Part shown: positions 7,954 through 16,464 of the stretch, piece by piece | Layout of the letters: each line of letters begins with the position of its first letter | Numbering within the stretch: the first letter of the stretch is position 1 | Origin: JAMXLJ01 sp036558745 | Lineage (GTDB): Bacteria; Actinomycetota; Acidimicrobiia; IMCC26256; JAMXLJ01 | DNA length: 64,000 nucleotides | Assembly: GCA_036558745.1 (NCBI GenBank) | Contig: DATBEZ010000081.1 | Location: 1 to 64,000, forward strand | Direction: 5' to 3' | Program-made: the position numbers and the translations under genes | Notes under the pieces: model-generated | What the model saw: only the letters and a program-made list of their open reading frames with translations | Database searches by the model: none | What the model was told of the DNA's origin: nothing

Positions 7954-10415
7954 GCGTCGCGCTCGAACCGCCGCGCGCGAGGACCGTCACGGCACGCGCC
8001 GAGAACGGTGGCGCGCCCGCGCGACGCGCGGTGGTGCGGTGGTCGTGGCGCCTGTTCCGGCGCGAGTGGCGTCAGCAGCTGCTCGTCCTGATCCTGTTGA
8101 CCGTCGCGGTCGGCGCGACCACCGCGGGACTCGCGGTCGCGGTCAACGCGACGGCGCCAGGTGAGACGCGGATCATCCTGCCGGGCTCGGACTCGCGCCT
8201 CGACGACGACATCGCCGCGCTCCGCGAGGCGTACGGCCCCGTGACCGTCGCGCACCACCAGCGGATCAGGGTGCCGGGCTCGGTGTCGACCGTCGACCTG
8301 CGGGCGCAGGACCACACCGGTGACCACCCGACGCTGCGCCTCCGCAGCGGTCGCTTCCCCGTCGGTGCGAACGAGGTCGCGCTGACGGAGGGCGTCGCCC
8401 GCCTCCTCGATCTGAAGATCGGCGACACGTGGCACCAAGGGGGACGTGCGCTCCGCGTCGTCGGCACGGTCGAGAACCCGCGCAACCTCGACGACGAGTT
8501 CGCGCTGGTCGCGCCCGGGCAGGCCGAGCCCGCGGCGAGCGTCACGGTCACCCTCGACCACAACCCGGCCCGGTTCCGGTCCGTCCCGGTCCCGAGCGGC
8601 TCGCCGCTCGGTGTCGACGCCGAGTCGCCGACCGCGAAGGCGGCCGCCGCGGCCGTCGTGCTCGCGTTGGGTGCGATCGGTCTCCTGCTCGTCGGTCTCG
8701 TCGCGGTGGCGGGGTTCACCGTCATGGCGCAGCGTCGACTGCGCGCGCTCGGGATGCTCGGATCGATCGGCGCGACAGACCGTCACGTGCGCCTCGTGAT
8801 GCTGGCCAACGGAGCCGTCGTCGGTGTGGTCGCGGCGGTCGCGGGCGCGCTGCTCGGCGTCGTCGGATGGCTCGCGGCCGCGTCGCCGCTCGAGAACCTG
8901 GCGGGACATCGCATCGACCGCTTCGCGCTGCCGTGGCCCGCCATCGCGGGCGCGGTCGTCCTCGCGGTGCTCACTGCGATCGTCGCCGCATGGTGGCCGG
9001 CGCGATCGGTATCTCGCATTTCGGTGGTGGCCGCGCTCTCGGGACGTCCGCCGCGCCCGCAGCCCGCGCATCGCTTCGCCGCGTCCGGCGGCCTGCTCCT
9101 CGCCGCCGGTGTCGTCCTGCTCGGGCTGAGTCACGAGCGGCGGCGAGTGTTCGTGCTGATCGGGACGGTCGTGACGACCGTGGGCATCCTGCTGCTCGCG
9201 CCGCTCGCCGTGCGCGTGCTCGGCGCCGTCGGCAGTCGTGCGCGCGTCGGCGTCCGCCTCGCGCTCCGCGACCTCTCGCGCTTCCAGGCCCGCTCCGGCG
9301 CCGCGCTCGGTGCAATCACGCTCGCGGTCGGCATCGCGGCCACGATCGCGGTCGGTGCGTCGGCGACCCACGTGACGGGCGACGCGGCCGCGGGCAACCT
9401 CGCGTCGAACCAGCTCGTCGTGCACCTGTCGCCCAACGGCGACGACGGCTTGATCCCGGACATGTCCACCGCGCAGCTCCAGGCGGCGCAACAGCGCGTG
9501 GACCAGATCGCCGCGTCGCTGCACACTCGTGACGTCGTCACGTTGGAGGCGGCGGTGAACCCGTCGGCGTCGTCGCAGCTCAAGCCGGGCGCGGGCGCCG
9601 ACGGTCAAGGCGGCTCGATCGCGGCGGCACTGGTCGGGATCACGAACGAGGGTCACGGGCAGACGATCAAGCGTGTCGCGCCCGTCTACGTCGCCACGCC
9701 CGCGTTGCTCGCGCGCTACGGCCTCCACGCCGCCGACGTCGCGGCGAACACCGACCTGTTGACGTCGCTCCGGCAGCTGCACGGTTTGCAGTTGAGCTAC
9801 GGCTTCCGGCAGGAGTTTGTTCCGAGGACGCAGGCCGCGCCGCTTCCGCGCTACACCTCGGCGCCGACGACACTCATCACGACGGCCGCGGTGGAGCGGC
9901 TCGGCTTGCAGCCGACACCCGCGTCGTGGCTCGTGCAGACGAGCCGGCCGCTCACGAGCGCGCAGCTGAGCACCGTTCGCAACCTCGCCGCCGGCGCCGG
10001 GCTCAACGTCGAGACACGGACGGAGCGCCAATCGCGCGCGCAGCTCGGGCACGACGCGACAGCGGCGGGGATCCTCCTCGCTCTCGGGATCCTCGCGATG
10101 ACCGTCGGCCTGATCCGCAGCGAGGCCGCGCACGACCTGCGCACGCTGACCGCCACGGGCGCGAGCCGTGGCACGCGGCGGACGATCACGGCCGCCACCG
10201 CAGGCGCGCTCGCGCTGCTCGGCGGTGTGATCGGCACTGCGGGCGCATACCTCGCGCTCACCGCGTGGTATCGGAGTGAGCTCGACGCGCTCACGCACGT
10301 GCCCGTGCTCGACGTCGTCGCCCTGACCCTCGGCCTGCCGCTCGTCGCGGTGGTCGGCGGCTGGCTGCTCGCCGGTCGCGAGCCGGCGGCGATCGCACGC
10401 CAACCGCTGGAGTAG
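7950..10415 (+). CDS. FtsX-like ABC transporter permease
   Basis: An 821-residue membrane protein. One helix is near residues 30-55, followed by an extracytoplasmic MacB-like domain, then an FtsX core around residues 230-430 with several helices (A-V-V-L-A-L-G-A-I-G-L-L-L-V-G-L-V-A), a second periplasmic stretch (470-690) and a C-terminal group of helices ending G-W-L-L-A-G-R-E-P. This is the long, duplicated FtsX arrangement of actinobacterial lipoprotein/antibiotic-type exporters. GTG start overlaps the ATPase stop as GTGA. It is the transmembrane partner of that ATPase; substrate unknown, though export of a lipophilic or peptide compound is usual for PadR-controlled systems. Confidence 0.88.
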   Translation: MSVALEPPRARTVTARAENGGAPARRAVVRWSWRLFRREWRQQLLVLILLTVAVGATTAGLAVAVNATAPGETRIILPGSDSRLDDDIAALREAYGPVTVAHHQRIRVPGSVSTVDLRAQDHTGDHPTLRLRSGRFPVGANEVALTEGVARLLDLKIGDTWHQGGRALRVVGTVENPRNLDDEFALVAPGQAEPAASVTVTLDHNPARFRSVPVPSGSPLGVDAESPTAKAAAAAVVLALGAIGLLLVGLVAVAGFTVMAQRRLRALGMLGSIGATDRHVRLVMLANGAVVGVVAAVAGALLGVVGWLAAASPLENLAGHRIDRFALPWPAIAGAVVLAVLTAIVAAWWPARSVSRISVVAALSGRPPRPQPAHRFAASGGLLLAAGVVLLGLSHERRRVFVLIGTVVTTVGILLLAPLAVRVLGAVGSRARVGVRLALRDLSRFQARSGAALGAITLAVGIAATIAVGASATHVTGDAAAGNLASNQLVVHLSPNGDDGLIPDMSTAQLQAAQQRVDQIAASLHTRDVVTLEAAVNPSASSQLKPGAGADGQGGSIAAALVGITNEGHGQTIKRVAPVYVATPALLARYGLHAADVAANTDLLTSLRQLHGLQLSYGFRQEFVPRTQAAPLPRYTSAPTTLITTAAVERLGLQPTPASWLVQTSRPLTSAQLSTVRNLAAGAGLNVETRTERQSRAQLGHDATAAGILLALGILAMTVGLIRSEAAHDLRTLTATGASRGTRRTITAATAGALALLGGVIGTAGAYLALTAWYRSELDALTHVPVLDVVALTLGLPLVAVVGGWLLAGREPAAIARQPLE

Positions 10416-10483
10416 TGCGAGCGGCGCGCGATGAGTCCTCGGTCCCGCGCCGGTCCAAGCTGGCGAGGAACGGAGGAGGCCGC

Positions 10484-11656
10484 ATGGCGCACGGAACGGC
10501 CGGTGGGCCGGCGACGGAAGCCGTGTTCGAGCGGGTCTGGAAGGTCCCGGACGCGCAGGTGGCGTCGGGCCGGATCCCGGGGTACGTCGGCGCGGTCCGC
10601 ATCGGCCGCGAGGTCGAGCTGCGCGCCGGCGGCAACATGGCGGTCGACCGGGACGCCGCGCCGATGCGGCCCGACACCCTGTTCCGCATCGCCTCGATCA
10701 CGAAGCCGATCGGTGCCGCGCTCACCCTGAGCCTCGTACAAGACGCCGTCGTCGAGCTCGACGACCCGGCTGCGCGCTGGTTGCCGGAGATCGCGAGCCC
10801 GCGCGTGCTCGTCGCTCCCGACGCGCCGCTGGACCGCACCACCGACGCGACGCGCCCCATCACCGTCCGGCACCTGCTCACCGGCACATGCGGTTGGGGG
10901 GTCGTGATGGAGCCGACGCCGTTGCAAGCCGCGTTGTTCGAGACCGGCATCATCTCCGGACCGCTGACGCCGCCGATGTCGGCCGACGAGCTCGTGGCCC
11001 GCGTCGCGAGCCTGCCGCTCGCGTTCCAACCCGGAGAGGGCTGGCTGTACGACACCAGCATGGACCTCGTCGGCGTGCTCCTGGCGCGCGCGACCGGGAC
11101 CCCGCTCTCCGAGCTGCTCGCCGAGCGCGTCACCGGACCCCTTGGCATGACATCGACGAGCTTCGGCGCACGCGACGTCGACCGGCTCGCGACCGCGTAC
11201 CGTCCGGGACCCGACGGTCTCGAGCTGCTCGACCCGCCAAACGGCGCGTTCGCGGGGCCGGCGCACTTCGAGGAATTGCGCGGTGGTCTCGTCTCCACCG
11301 CGACCGATGTGTTGCGGTTCTTCACGGCGATGGCCGACGGCGGCGCGCCGGTACTCACCGAGGCCTCGCTCGCATCGATGACGGCCGACGCGCTGACCGC
11401 CGAGCAACGACGTCAGGCCGGACCCATCGTGGGTCCCGGCGCGTCGTGGGGCCTCGGAACGGCGGTCGACGTCGAAGCCGTCGAGCCGTGGATGGCGCCG
11501 GGCCGGTGGGGTTGGAACGGAGGGACGGGCACGACCGCGTTCGTCGATCCGACGCGCGACACCGTCGGCGTGCTCCTGACCCAACGCGCGATGGCCGGCC
11601 CGCTCGACGGCTTCGGCGACTTCTGGGCCGCCGTCGCCGACGCCGCGAGCGTCTGA
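10484..11656 (+). CDS. Serine hydrolase, class C beta-lactamase family
   Basis: A 390-residue beta-lactamase/transpeptidase-like hydrolase. The S-x-x-K catalytic motif is S-I-T-K in F-R-I-A-S-I-T-K-P near residue 70; the Tyr motif Y-D-T-S-M-D follows near 190, and a H/K-T-G-equivalent N-G-G-T-G-T lies near residue 345. ATG 10484 is chosen because GGAGGAGG (10472-10479) lies 4 nt upstream; an upstream GTG overlapping the permease stop is less likely. No signal peptide is evident, so it is probably a cytosolic esterase of the EstB kind rather than a beta-lactamase. It is the last gene of the PadR operon. Confidence 0.88.
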   Translation: MAHGTAGGPATEAVFERVWKVPDAQVASGRIPGYVGAVRIGREVELRAGGNMAVDRDAAPMRPDTLFRIASITKPIGAALTLSLVQDAVVELDDPAARWLPEIASPRVLVAPDAPLDRTTDATRPITVRHLLTGTCGWGVVMEPTPLQAALFETGIISGPLTPPMSADELVARVASLPLAFQPGEGWLYDTSMDLVGVLLARATGTPLSELLAERVTGPLGMTSTSFGARDVDRLATAYRPGPDGLELLDPPNGAFAGPAHFEELRGGLVSTATDVLRFFTAMADGGAPVLTEASLASMTADALTAEQRRQAGPIVGPGASWGLGTAVDVEAVEPWMAPGRWGWNGGTGTTAFVDPTRDTVGVLLTQRAMAGPLDGFGDFWAAVADAASV

Positions 11657-11665
11657 CGGACGCGT

Positions 11666-12544
11666 CTATCCGAGCGCGCTGAGGTCGAGCTGCTCGACGC
11701 GCTCGGGATCGCCGAGCGCGTCGATCGCGACGATGCGACCCTCGCTCACGGTGAACCCCATGACGGCGACCGGATGGCCGTCGACGACGATCACGGCTCC
11801 CGCTGCGCCGTTCACGAGCGCAGGCCGCGCGACCCGGTTCGGATGGGCGAACATCGTCGCCTGCGCCGCGACGTTCTCGGCGCCGCGGATGATACCGGTA
11901 CCCGGGCTCGCACCCAGATCCGCACGCAACACCACGTCGGGGTCGAGTAGCGCGACGAGCGCCTGGAAGTCGCCGCCGCGCGCGGCAGCGAAGAACGCGT
12001 CGACGACCTGACGTTGACGCGTGCGGTCGGTGTCGGGCGTCGGTGTGACGCCCTGCACCCGTCGTCGCCCGCGGCTCGCCAGCTGACGGGTCGCGGTGGC
12101 GGAGCGGCCGACGATCGGCGCGATCTCCTCGAACGGCACCGCGAACATGTCGTGCAGCACGAACGCGAGCCGCTCCGCGGGCGGCAGGGTCTGGAGCACG
12201 ACGAGCAACGCGAGTCCGACCGAGTCGGCCAGCAGCGCCTCCTGCTCCGGCTCGAGACCGTTCTCGGCGCTGATCAGCGGGTCGGGGAGATGCGTGTCGA
12301 GCAGGGCGTCCTCCCGCCGGGTGGCGCGCGACCGCAGCATGTTCAGGCACACGCGCGCCACCACCGTCGTCAACCACCCGCCGAGGTTCTCGACCTCGTC
12401 GGTGCCCGCGCGGCTGACACGGATCCAGGCTTCCTGCACCGCGTCGTCGGCCTCGGCGAGGGAGCCCAGCATCCGGTACGCGACCGCGCGGAGGTGGCTC
12501 CGGTAGCGCTCGAACTGCTCGGCCAGAAGGTCGTTCTCGTCCAT
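11666..12544 (-). CDS. ECF sigma factor with SnoaL-like C-terminal domain (ECF41/SigJ-like)
   Basis: A 292-residue sigma factor. Sigma2 (residues 1-80) contains Y-R-M-L-G-S-L-A-E-A-D-D-A-V-Q-E-A-W; sigma4 (110-165) has L-P-P-A-E-R-L-A-F-V-L-H-D-M-F and a helix-turn-helix. Residues 175-292 form a SnoaL/NTF2-like domain fused to the sigma part, the hallmark of ECF41 sigma factors, in which the extension replaces an anti-sigma factor. The gene is divergent from an SDR oxidoreductase, a classic ECF41 target, and the shared intergenic region contains an ECF41-like promoter. The usual WLPEP and DGGG motifs are not obvious, so it may be a divergent subgroup. Confidence 0.87.
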   Translation of the reverse strand: MDENDLLAEQFERYRSHLRAVAYRMLGSLAEADDAVQEAWIRVSRAGTDEVENLGGWLTTVVARVCLNMLRSRATRREDALLDTHLPDPLISAENGLEPEQEALLADSVGLALLVVLQTLPPAERLAFVLHDMFAVPFEEIAPIVGRSATATRQLASRGRRRVQGVTPTPDTDRTRQRQVVDAFFAAARGGDFQALVALLDPDVVLRADLGASPGTGIIRGAENVAAQATMFAHPNRVARPALVNGAAGAVIVVDGHPVAVMGFTVSEGRIVAIDALGDPERVEQLDLSALG

Positions 12545-12600
12545 CGGTCACATTGCTCCGTCGCGTCGTGTCAGTGCATTGACCGACGAGCCGCCGTTGA

Positions 12601-12627
12601 TGTGACACGGAGCGACGACCGGCCGTC
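12601..12627 (+). promoter_or_regulatory. Candidate ECF41-type promoter for the SDR gene
   Basis: TGTGACA (12601-12607), a 16-bp spacer, then CGTC (12624-12627) matches the published ECF41 consensus TGTCACA-N16-CGTC with one mismatch. Read on the other strand the same heptamer is exactly TGTCACA, with GGTC after 16 bp, so the box could also serve the sigma gene itself. The SDR start is 41 nt downstream of the -10 element. Confidence 0.6.
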
Positions 12628-12668
12628 CGGCACCAGTCCGAACGCAGTCAGAGAGCTTGGAGCGGACC

Positions 12669-13448
12669 ATGCAGGCAGCACAGAAGATCGCCGTCGCCGG
12701 CGCGACCGGCCGGCTCGGACACCATCTCGTCGACATCCTGAAGTCGCGCGGCCGAGAGGTCGTGCCCATGTCGCGCGCGACGGGCGTCGACGTCATCACG
12801 GGGAATGGCCTCGCCGAGGCGCTGGTGGGGGTGGAGTGCGTCATCGACGCCGCGACCGGCCCGTCGCCCGAGCAGGAACCGGCCACGGCCTTCTTCACCA
12901 CCGCGGCCCGGAACCTGCACGAAGCCGGTCGCCGTGCGGGAGTCGAGCGCATGATCACGGTCTCGATCATCGGGACCGATCGTTTCCGGACGGGGTACGG
13001 CGCGGCGAAGCTCGCGCACGAGCAGGCCGCGCTCACGGGACCGATCCCGGCGCGTGTGGTGCGCGCGGCACAGTTCCACGAGTTCGTCGCCCAGCTCCTC
13101 GAGTGGGGGACCCAGGGCGAGATCGCGTTCGTGCCCACCATGCGGACGCAGCTCGTCGCCGCGCGCTCCGTCGCCGAGGTGCTCGCCGACCTGGTCACCG
13201 ACGAGAGGCGGTTCTCCAGCAGCGGAGGCGGCAGGTCGTTCCTGGAGGTCGCAGGGCCGCGAGCCGAGAACCTCGTCGACATGGCCAACCTCCTGGTCGC
13301 GCGTCGGGGAGGTGCGTCGAAGGTCGAGGGCGTGAGCGATCCGGCCGACCCGTTGACCGAGCTCTACGAGAGCGGTGCCCTCCTACCCGGCCCCGACGCG
13401 ATTCTCACCGGGCCGACCTTCGAGGAGTGGCTGGACGCGACGTCGTGA
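12669..13448 (+). CDS. NAD(P)H-binding SDR-like oxidoreductase
   Basis: A 259-residue atypical short-chain dehydrogenase of the NmrA/YtfG type. The nucleotide motif is G-A-T-G-R-L-G near residue 12; there is no classical Y-x-x-x-K dyad, the helix corresponding to it reading Y-G-A-A-K-L-A-H-E. ATG 12669 has TTGGAG 6 nt upstream and is preferred to the TTG at 12657. It faces the ECF sigma gene across an ECF41-like promoter and is therefore its likely target. Role may be redox sensing or reduction of a small quinone-type substrate. Confidence 0.85.
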   Translation: MQAAQKIAVAGATGRLGHHLVDILKSRGREVVPMSRATGVDVITGNGLAEALVGVECVIDAATGPSPEQEPATAFFTTAARNLHEAGRRAGVERMITVSIIGTDRFRTGYGAAKLAHEQAALTGPIPARVVRAAQFHEFVAQLLEWGTQGEIAFVPTMRTQLVAARSVAEVLADLVTDERRFSSSGGGRSFLEVAGPRAENLVDMANLLVARRGGASKVEGVSDPADPLTELYESGALLPGPDAILTGPTFEEWLDATS

Positions 13449-13476
13449 CCCCAGTGTGGCCGGGTGGGGAGTCGGG

Positions 13477-13482
13477 CAAGCT
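13477..13482 (+). promoter_or_regulatory. Possible leaderless -10 box for luciferase-like gene
   Basis: CAAGCT differs from TANNNT only in the first base and lies 7 nt before the ATG at 13490, with no Shine-Dalgarno sequence in between. Weak alone, but the spacing repeats at several other genes in the window. Confidence 0.35.
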
Positions 13483-13489
13483 GGTGGCC

Positions 13490-14359
13490 ATGAGACTCGG
13501 CATCCACGTGTCCGACTTCACCTGGCCCGACGGACCGACGGGGCTCCGCGGCGATCTCGTGCGCATCGCGCAGACCGCCGACGCGGTCGGGTTCGACCGT
13601 TTGAGCGTGATGGACCACGTGTGGCAGATCGGCGTGATCGGCCCGCCCGAGCACGAGATGCTCGAGGCGTACACGACGCTCGGCTTCGTCGCCGCCTGCA
13701 CCGAGCGCATCGACCTCCTCACGCTGGTGACGGGTGTGGTGTACCGCGAGGCGGGTCTGCTGGCGAAGATGGTCACGACGCTCGACGTGCTCTCGGGTGG
13801 GCGCGCGTGGCTGGGCATCGGCGCGGCGTGGAACGAGGAGGAAGCGCGCGGCCTCGGCCTCCTGTTCCCGCCGACCGCAGAGCGGTTCGAACGGCTGGAG
13901 GAGACGCTCGAGATCTGCCTCCAGATGTGGAGCGGCGAGGACCGTCCGTACGACGGGAAGCACTACCACCTCGCGCGCACGCTCAACATGCCTGCGGCGT
14001 TGCGGCGGCCGCACCCGCCGATCCTCATCGGGGGATCGGGGGAACGGAAGACGCTGCGCCTGGTCGCGAAGTACGCGCAGGCCTGCAACCTCTTCCCGTC
14101 GCCCGACCTGGCGCACAAGCTCGAGGTGCTCCGCGAGCACTGCGAGCGCGAAGGCCGTGACTACGACGACATCCAGAAGACCGTGCTGTTCAACTTCGAC
14201 GTCGGTGGCGGCCGCAACGTCTCGCAGATCGTCGACCGCCTCGGCGAGCTCGCGGCGATGGGGTTCGAGGTCGCGCACGGGTCGGTCAGAGACGTCGCGC
14301 GCATCGAGCCGCTCGAGATCATCGGCCGCGACATCATCCCTGCCGTCGCGAACCTCTGA
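13490..14359 (+). CDS. LLM class F420-dependent oxidoreductase
   Basis: A 289-residue luciferase-like (beta/alpha)8 oxidoreductase. Features include the N-terminal L-G-I-H-V strand, V-M-D-H-V-W near residue 42, T-G-V-V-Y-R-E-A-G-L-L-A-K near 80 and W-L-G-I-G-A-A-W-N-E-E-E near 105, which are typical of actinobacterial TIGR03560-like F420 enzymes. Such proteins use coenzyme F420 rather than FMN in actinobacteria; cofactor identity is inferred from family. It starts 41 nt after the SDR gene and is convergent with a CoA-transferase. Substrate unknown. Confidence 0.88.
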   Translation: MRLGIHVSDFTWPDGPTGLRGDLVRIAQTADAVGFDRLSVMDHVWQIGVIGPPEHEMLEAYTTLGFVAACTERIDLLTLVTGVVYREAGLLAKMVTTLDVLSGGRAWLGIGAAWNEEEARGLGLLFPPTAERFERLEETLEICLQMWSGEDRPYDGKHYHLARTLNMPAALRRPHPPILIGGSGERKTLRLVAKYAQACNLFPSPDLAHKLEVLREHCEREGRDYDDIQKTVLFNFDVGGGRNVSQIVDRLGELAAMGFEVAHGSVRDVARIEPLEIIGRDIIPAVANL

Positions 14360-14377
14360 CCGACCGGCAGTGGCGCG

Positions 14378-15589
14378 TCAGATCACGCGGTCGTCGCGGA
14401 AGCGGGCGATGTCGTTCCAGGAGTAGTCGAGCTCGAGCAGGACCTCCTCGGTGTGCTGACCGAGCTCGGGCGCGAGCGCGGATGGCGCGGCGGGCGTGTC
14501 GCTGAAGCGCACCGGTGCGGCGACGACGCGCGCCGGGTGATCCGGGTCGTTCTCGTCGACCACTTCCGTCAGATAGCCGTTGGCCCACACCTCGGGATCG
14601 GCGACCACCTCCGCGTGGTCGCGCACCGGTGCGAAGCGCAGGCCGGCGGCGGCGAGGATGCCCGACCACTCCGCGGTCGTCCGCGTGACGAACACCTCGT
14701 CGAGGATCGGGAAGAGGCGTGCCTTGTCGTCCTCCCAGTACAGCGGTTGCGCGAACTCCTTCGACAGCTCGGGACGTCCGAGCGTCTCGAAGAACGTCGT
14801 GCGCGCGGCGCCGGCGACACCGACCACCGCGATCCAACCGTCCGCGGTCGGGAAGATGCCGTACAGACCCGGCACGAGGGGGTGGCTGCGGTTGGCGCGC
14901 CCCGCGACCTCGCCCGACAGCAGGTACTTCGTGTACTCGCTGGCCTGGGCCCAGAGCTGGCCCGCGAGCAACGACGTGTCGACGCGTTGGCCGCGCGCCG
15001 TCCGCTCGCGCGCCAGCAATGCGGCGAGCACGCCCGCGGCGAGGTTGAGCGACGCGACATGGTCCGCGATCGTCACGCCGACGGGTGAGGGCGGTCCGCC
15101 GTTCTCACCGATGGCGCTGATGAGTCCACCCGCTGCCTGGCCGCTCAGGTCGGCGCCTTCGCGGTGCGGACCCGCGCCGGCGTCGCCGAACGTGGAGCCG
15201 GAGGCGTAGACGACGCGGGGGTTGCGGGCCGCGACGTCGTCGTAGCCGAGCCCCCACGAGTCCATCGTGCCGGGCTTGAAGTTGGTGATCACGACATCCG
15301 CGCGCTGCGCGAGACGAAGGAAGATCTCGCGTCCCGCCGGCACGTGGAGGTCGACCGTGACGCTGCGCTTCCCGCGGTTGCACGCGACGAAGTACGCGCT
15401 GGTCGGCGCGCCGGGCGCGTACGGCAGCCAGCGCGACTGGTCACCGAAGCCCGGGAGCTCGACCTTGACGACCGCGGCCCCCCATTCGTGGAGCAGCGCG
15501 GCGGCCTGCGGCCCTTGCACCAGCAGCCCCGCCTCCACGACGACGATCCCGTCCAACGCGCCCAAACCGACCCTCCCGAACGAGGTCAC
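14378..15589 (-). CDS. CaiB/BaiF family type III CoA-transferase
   Basis: A 403-residue family III CoA-transferase, which moves CoA between carboxylic acids through an aspartyl intermediate. Typical signatures are the opening L-x-G-I-V-V-V-E-A-G-L-L-V-Q-G-P, V-V-K-V-E-L-P-G-F-G-D, the segment N-R-G-K-R-S-V-T-V-D-L and the catalytic Asp in E-G-A-D-L-S-G-Q-A near residue 165. Starts at a GTG (15589) without a clear Shine-Dalgarno. It is convergent with the F420 oxidoreductase and co-oriented with the HxlR gene 67 nt upstream, but a shared transcript is uncertain. Likely part of a carboxylic acid or steroid side-chain degradation route. Confidence 0.9.
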   Translation of the reverse strand: MTSFGRVGLGALDGIVVVEAGLLVQGPQAAALLHEWGAAVVKVELPGFGDQSRWLPYAPGAPTSAYFVACNRGKRSVTVDLHVPAGREIFLRLAQRADVVITNFKPGTMDSWGLGYDDVAARNPRVVYASGSTFGDAGAGPHREGADLSGQAAGGLISAIGENGGPPSPVGVTIADHVASLNLAAGVLAALLARERTARGQRVDTSLLAGQLWAQASEYTKYLLSGEVAGRANRSHPLVPGLYGIFPTADGWIAVVGVAGAARTTFFETLGRPELSKEFAQPLYWEDDKARLFPILDEVFVTRTTAEWSGILAAAGLRFAPVRDHAEVVADPEVWANGYLTEVVDENDPDHPARVVAAPVRFSDTPAAPSALAPELGQHTEEVLLELDYSWNDIARFRDDRVI

Positions 15590-15656
15590 CCCGCGCCGTC
15601 ATCCTCGCACGGGCGCGCTCGCGTGAGGTGGGAGGGACGCGAGAGGAGGCAACGGG

Positions 15657-16325
15657 CTAGTGACCGGCGGGCAGGTCGAGCGCGAAGACGCGCTCGAACT
15701 CCTCGATCCGCTCGGACTCCGTGGGCGTGAACGTCACCGCGTGGCGCCGCTTCGCCGTCGCGAGGTCGAGGTCGCCGATGCGCAGACGCATGAGATCCGA
15801 GCCGCTGACCCGGAGCTCGAGGTCCACCTCACCGGTGCCGTCGCGCTCGACCGTGATCTCGCCGTCGTCGAGGCGCAGCACGTAGGAACGGTCGTCGATC
15901 ACGACGCGCCACGCGCGCCGCCGCGCCCGGATCGCGCGCGGATGGCTGTACGCGAGCAACGCGGCACGCAGCGCGACGCCCGGTGTCGGCGCGTTCTCGG
16001 CCGTGGGCGGCGACAGGCGACGCATGCCCCATTGAGCCAGCGACCGGACGACACCTTCGAGCGCGCGGCCATCGTGGGTGAGCTCGTAGACCGAACGCGC
16101 GGCGGGCGGCGGCAGCTCGCGCTTGCGGATGAGGCCGCCTTCCTCCAGCTCCCGCAAGCGGGTCGAGAGGATGTTCGGTGGGATCCCTTCGAGGCGGGTC
16201 TGGAGGTCGCGGAAGCGCAGCGGACCCGCGAGCAGGTCGCGCACGATGAGCAGCGCCCACCGATCACCGACGACGTCGAGCGCCTCGGCGACGGGGCAGT
16301 ACAGGTCGTAGCTGCGCTTGGTCAC
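15657..16325 (-). CDS. HxlR family regulator with C-terminal SCP2-like domain
   Basis: A 222-residue regulator. Residues 1-105 are the HxlR winged helix: C-P-V-A-E-A-L-D-V-V-G-D-R-W with the conserved Cys at 9, then F-R-D-L-Q-T-R-L-E-G-I-P-P-N-I-L-S-T-R-L recognition helix and the wing. Residues about 115-222 look like a sterol-carrier-protein-2-type domain (V-D-L-E-L-R-V-S-G-S-D-L-M-R-L), which may sense a hydrophobic ligand. GTG 16325 is the natural start for the HxlR domain; the frame to 16625 runs into the MFS gene. Divergent from the MFS operon across a region rich in dyads, so it probably represses that operon. Confidence 0.86.
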   Translation of the reverse strand: MTKRSYDLYCPVAEALDVVGDRWALLIVRDLLAGPLRFRDLQTRLEGIPPNILSTRLRELEEGGLIRKRELPPPAARSVYELTHDGRALEGVVRSLAQWGMRRLSPPTAENAPTPGVALRAALLAYSHPRAIRARRRAWRVVIDDRSYVLRLDDGEITVERDGTGEVDLELRVSGSDLMRLRIGDLDLATAKRRHAVTFTPTESERIEEFERVFALDLPAGH

Positions 16326-16356
16326 GATTCCAGCGTACCCACTCTTCACCCGCTCG

Positions 16357-16425
16357 CTACGGGTCTCGCGACTGTGACTACGCTCACAGTATTGCTCACT
16401 TGTAAAAGTGTAGCAAGACCCGTAG
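16357..16425. promoter_or_regulatory. Nested inverted repeats between hxlR and MFS operon
   Basis: A perfect 10-bp inverted repeat CTACGGGTCT (16357-16366) / AGACCCGTAG (16416-16425) encloses two further dyads: ACTGTGA (16371-16377) / TCACAGT (16384-16390), and TTGCTCACTT (16392-16401) / AAGTG-T-AGCAA (16406-16416) with a one-base bulge. The inner ACTT-N4-AAGT core resembles HxlR-family operators. The region probably holds both divergent promoters and the regulator sites. Confidence 0.65.
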
Positions 16426-16464
16426 GTTGCTCGGGACGGGAAGCAGAGGGACGGGAGAGCAGCC

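Noticed and set aside
7935..10403. An 822-residue frame antisense to the FtsX permease
   Set aside because: It is Arg-rich low-complexity sequence typical of GC-rich antisense frames, with no domain and no ribosome site.
10415..10483. Upstream GTG start for the serine hydrolase
   Set aside because: It overlaps the permease stop by one base, but has no ribosome site, whereas GGAGGAGG precedes ATG 10484.
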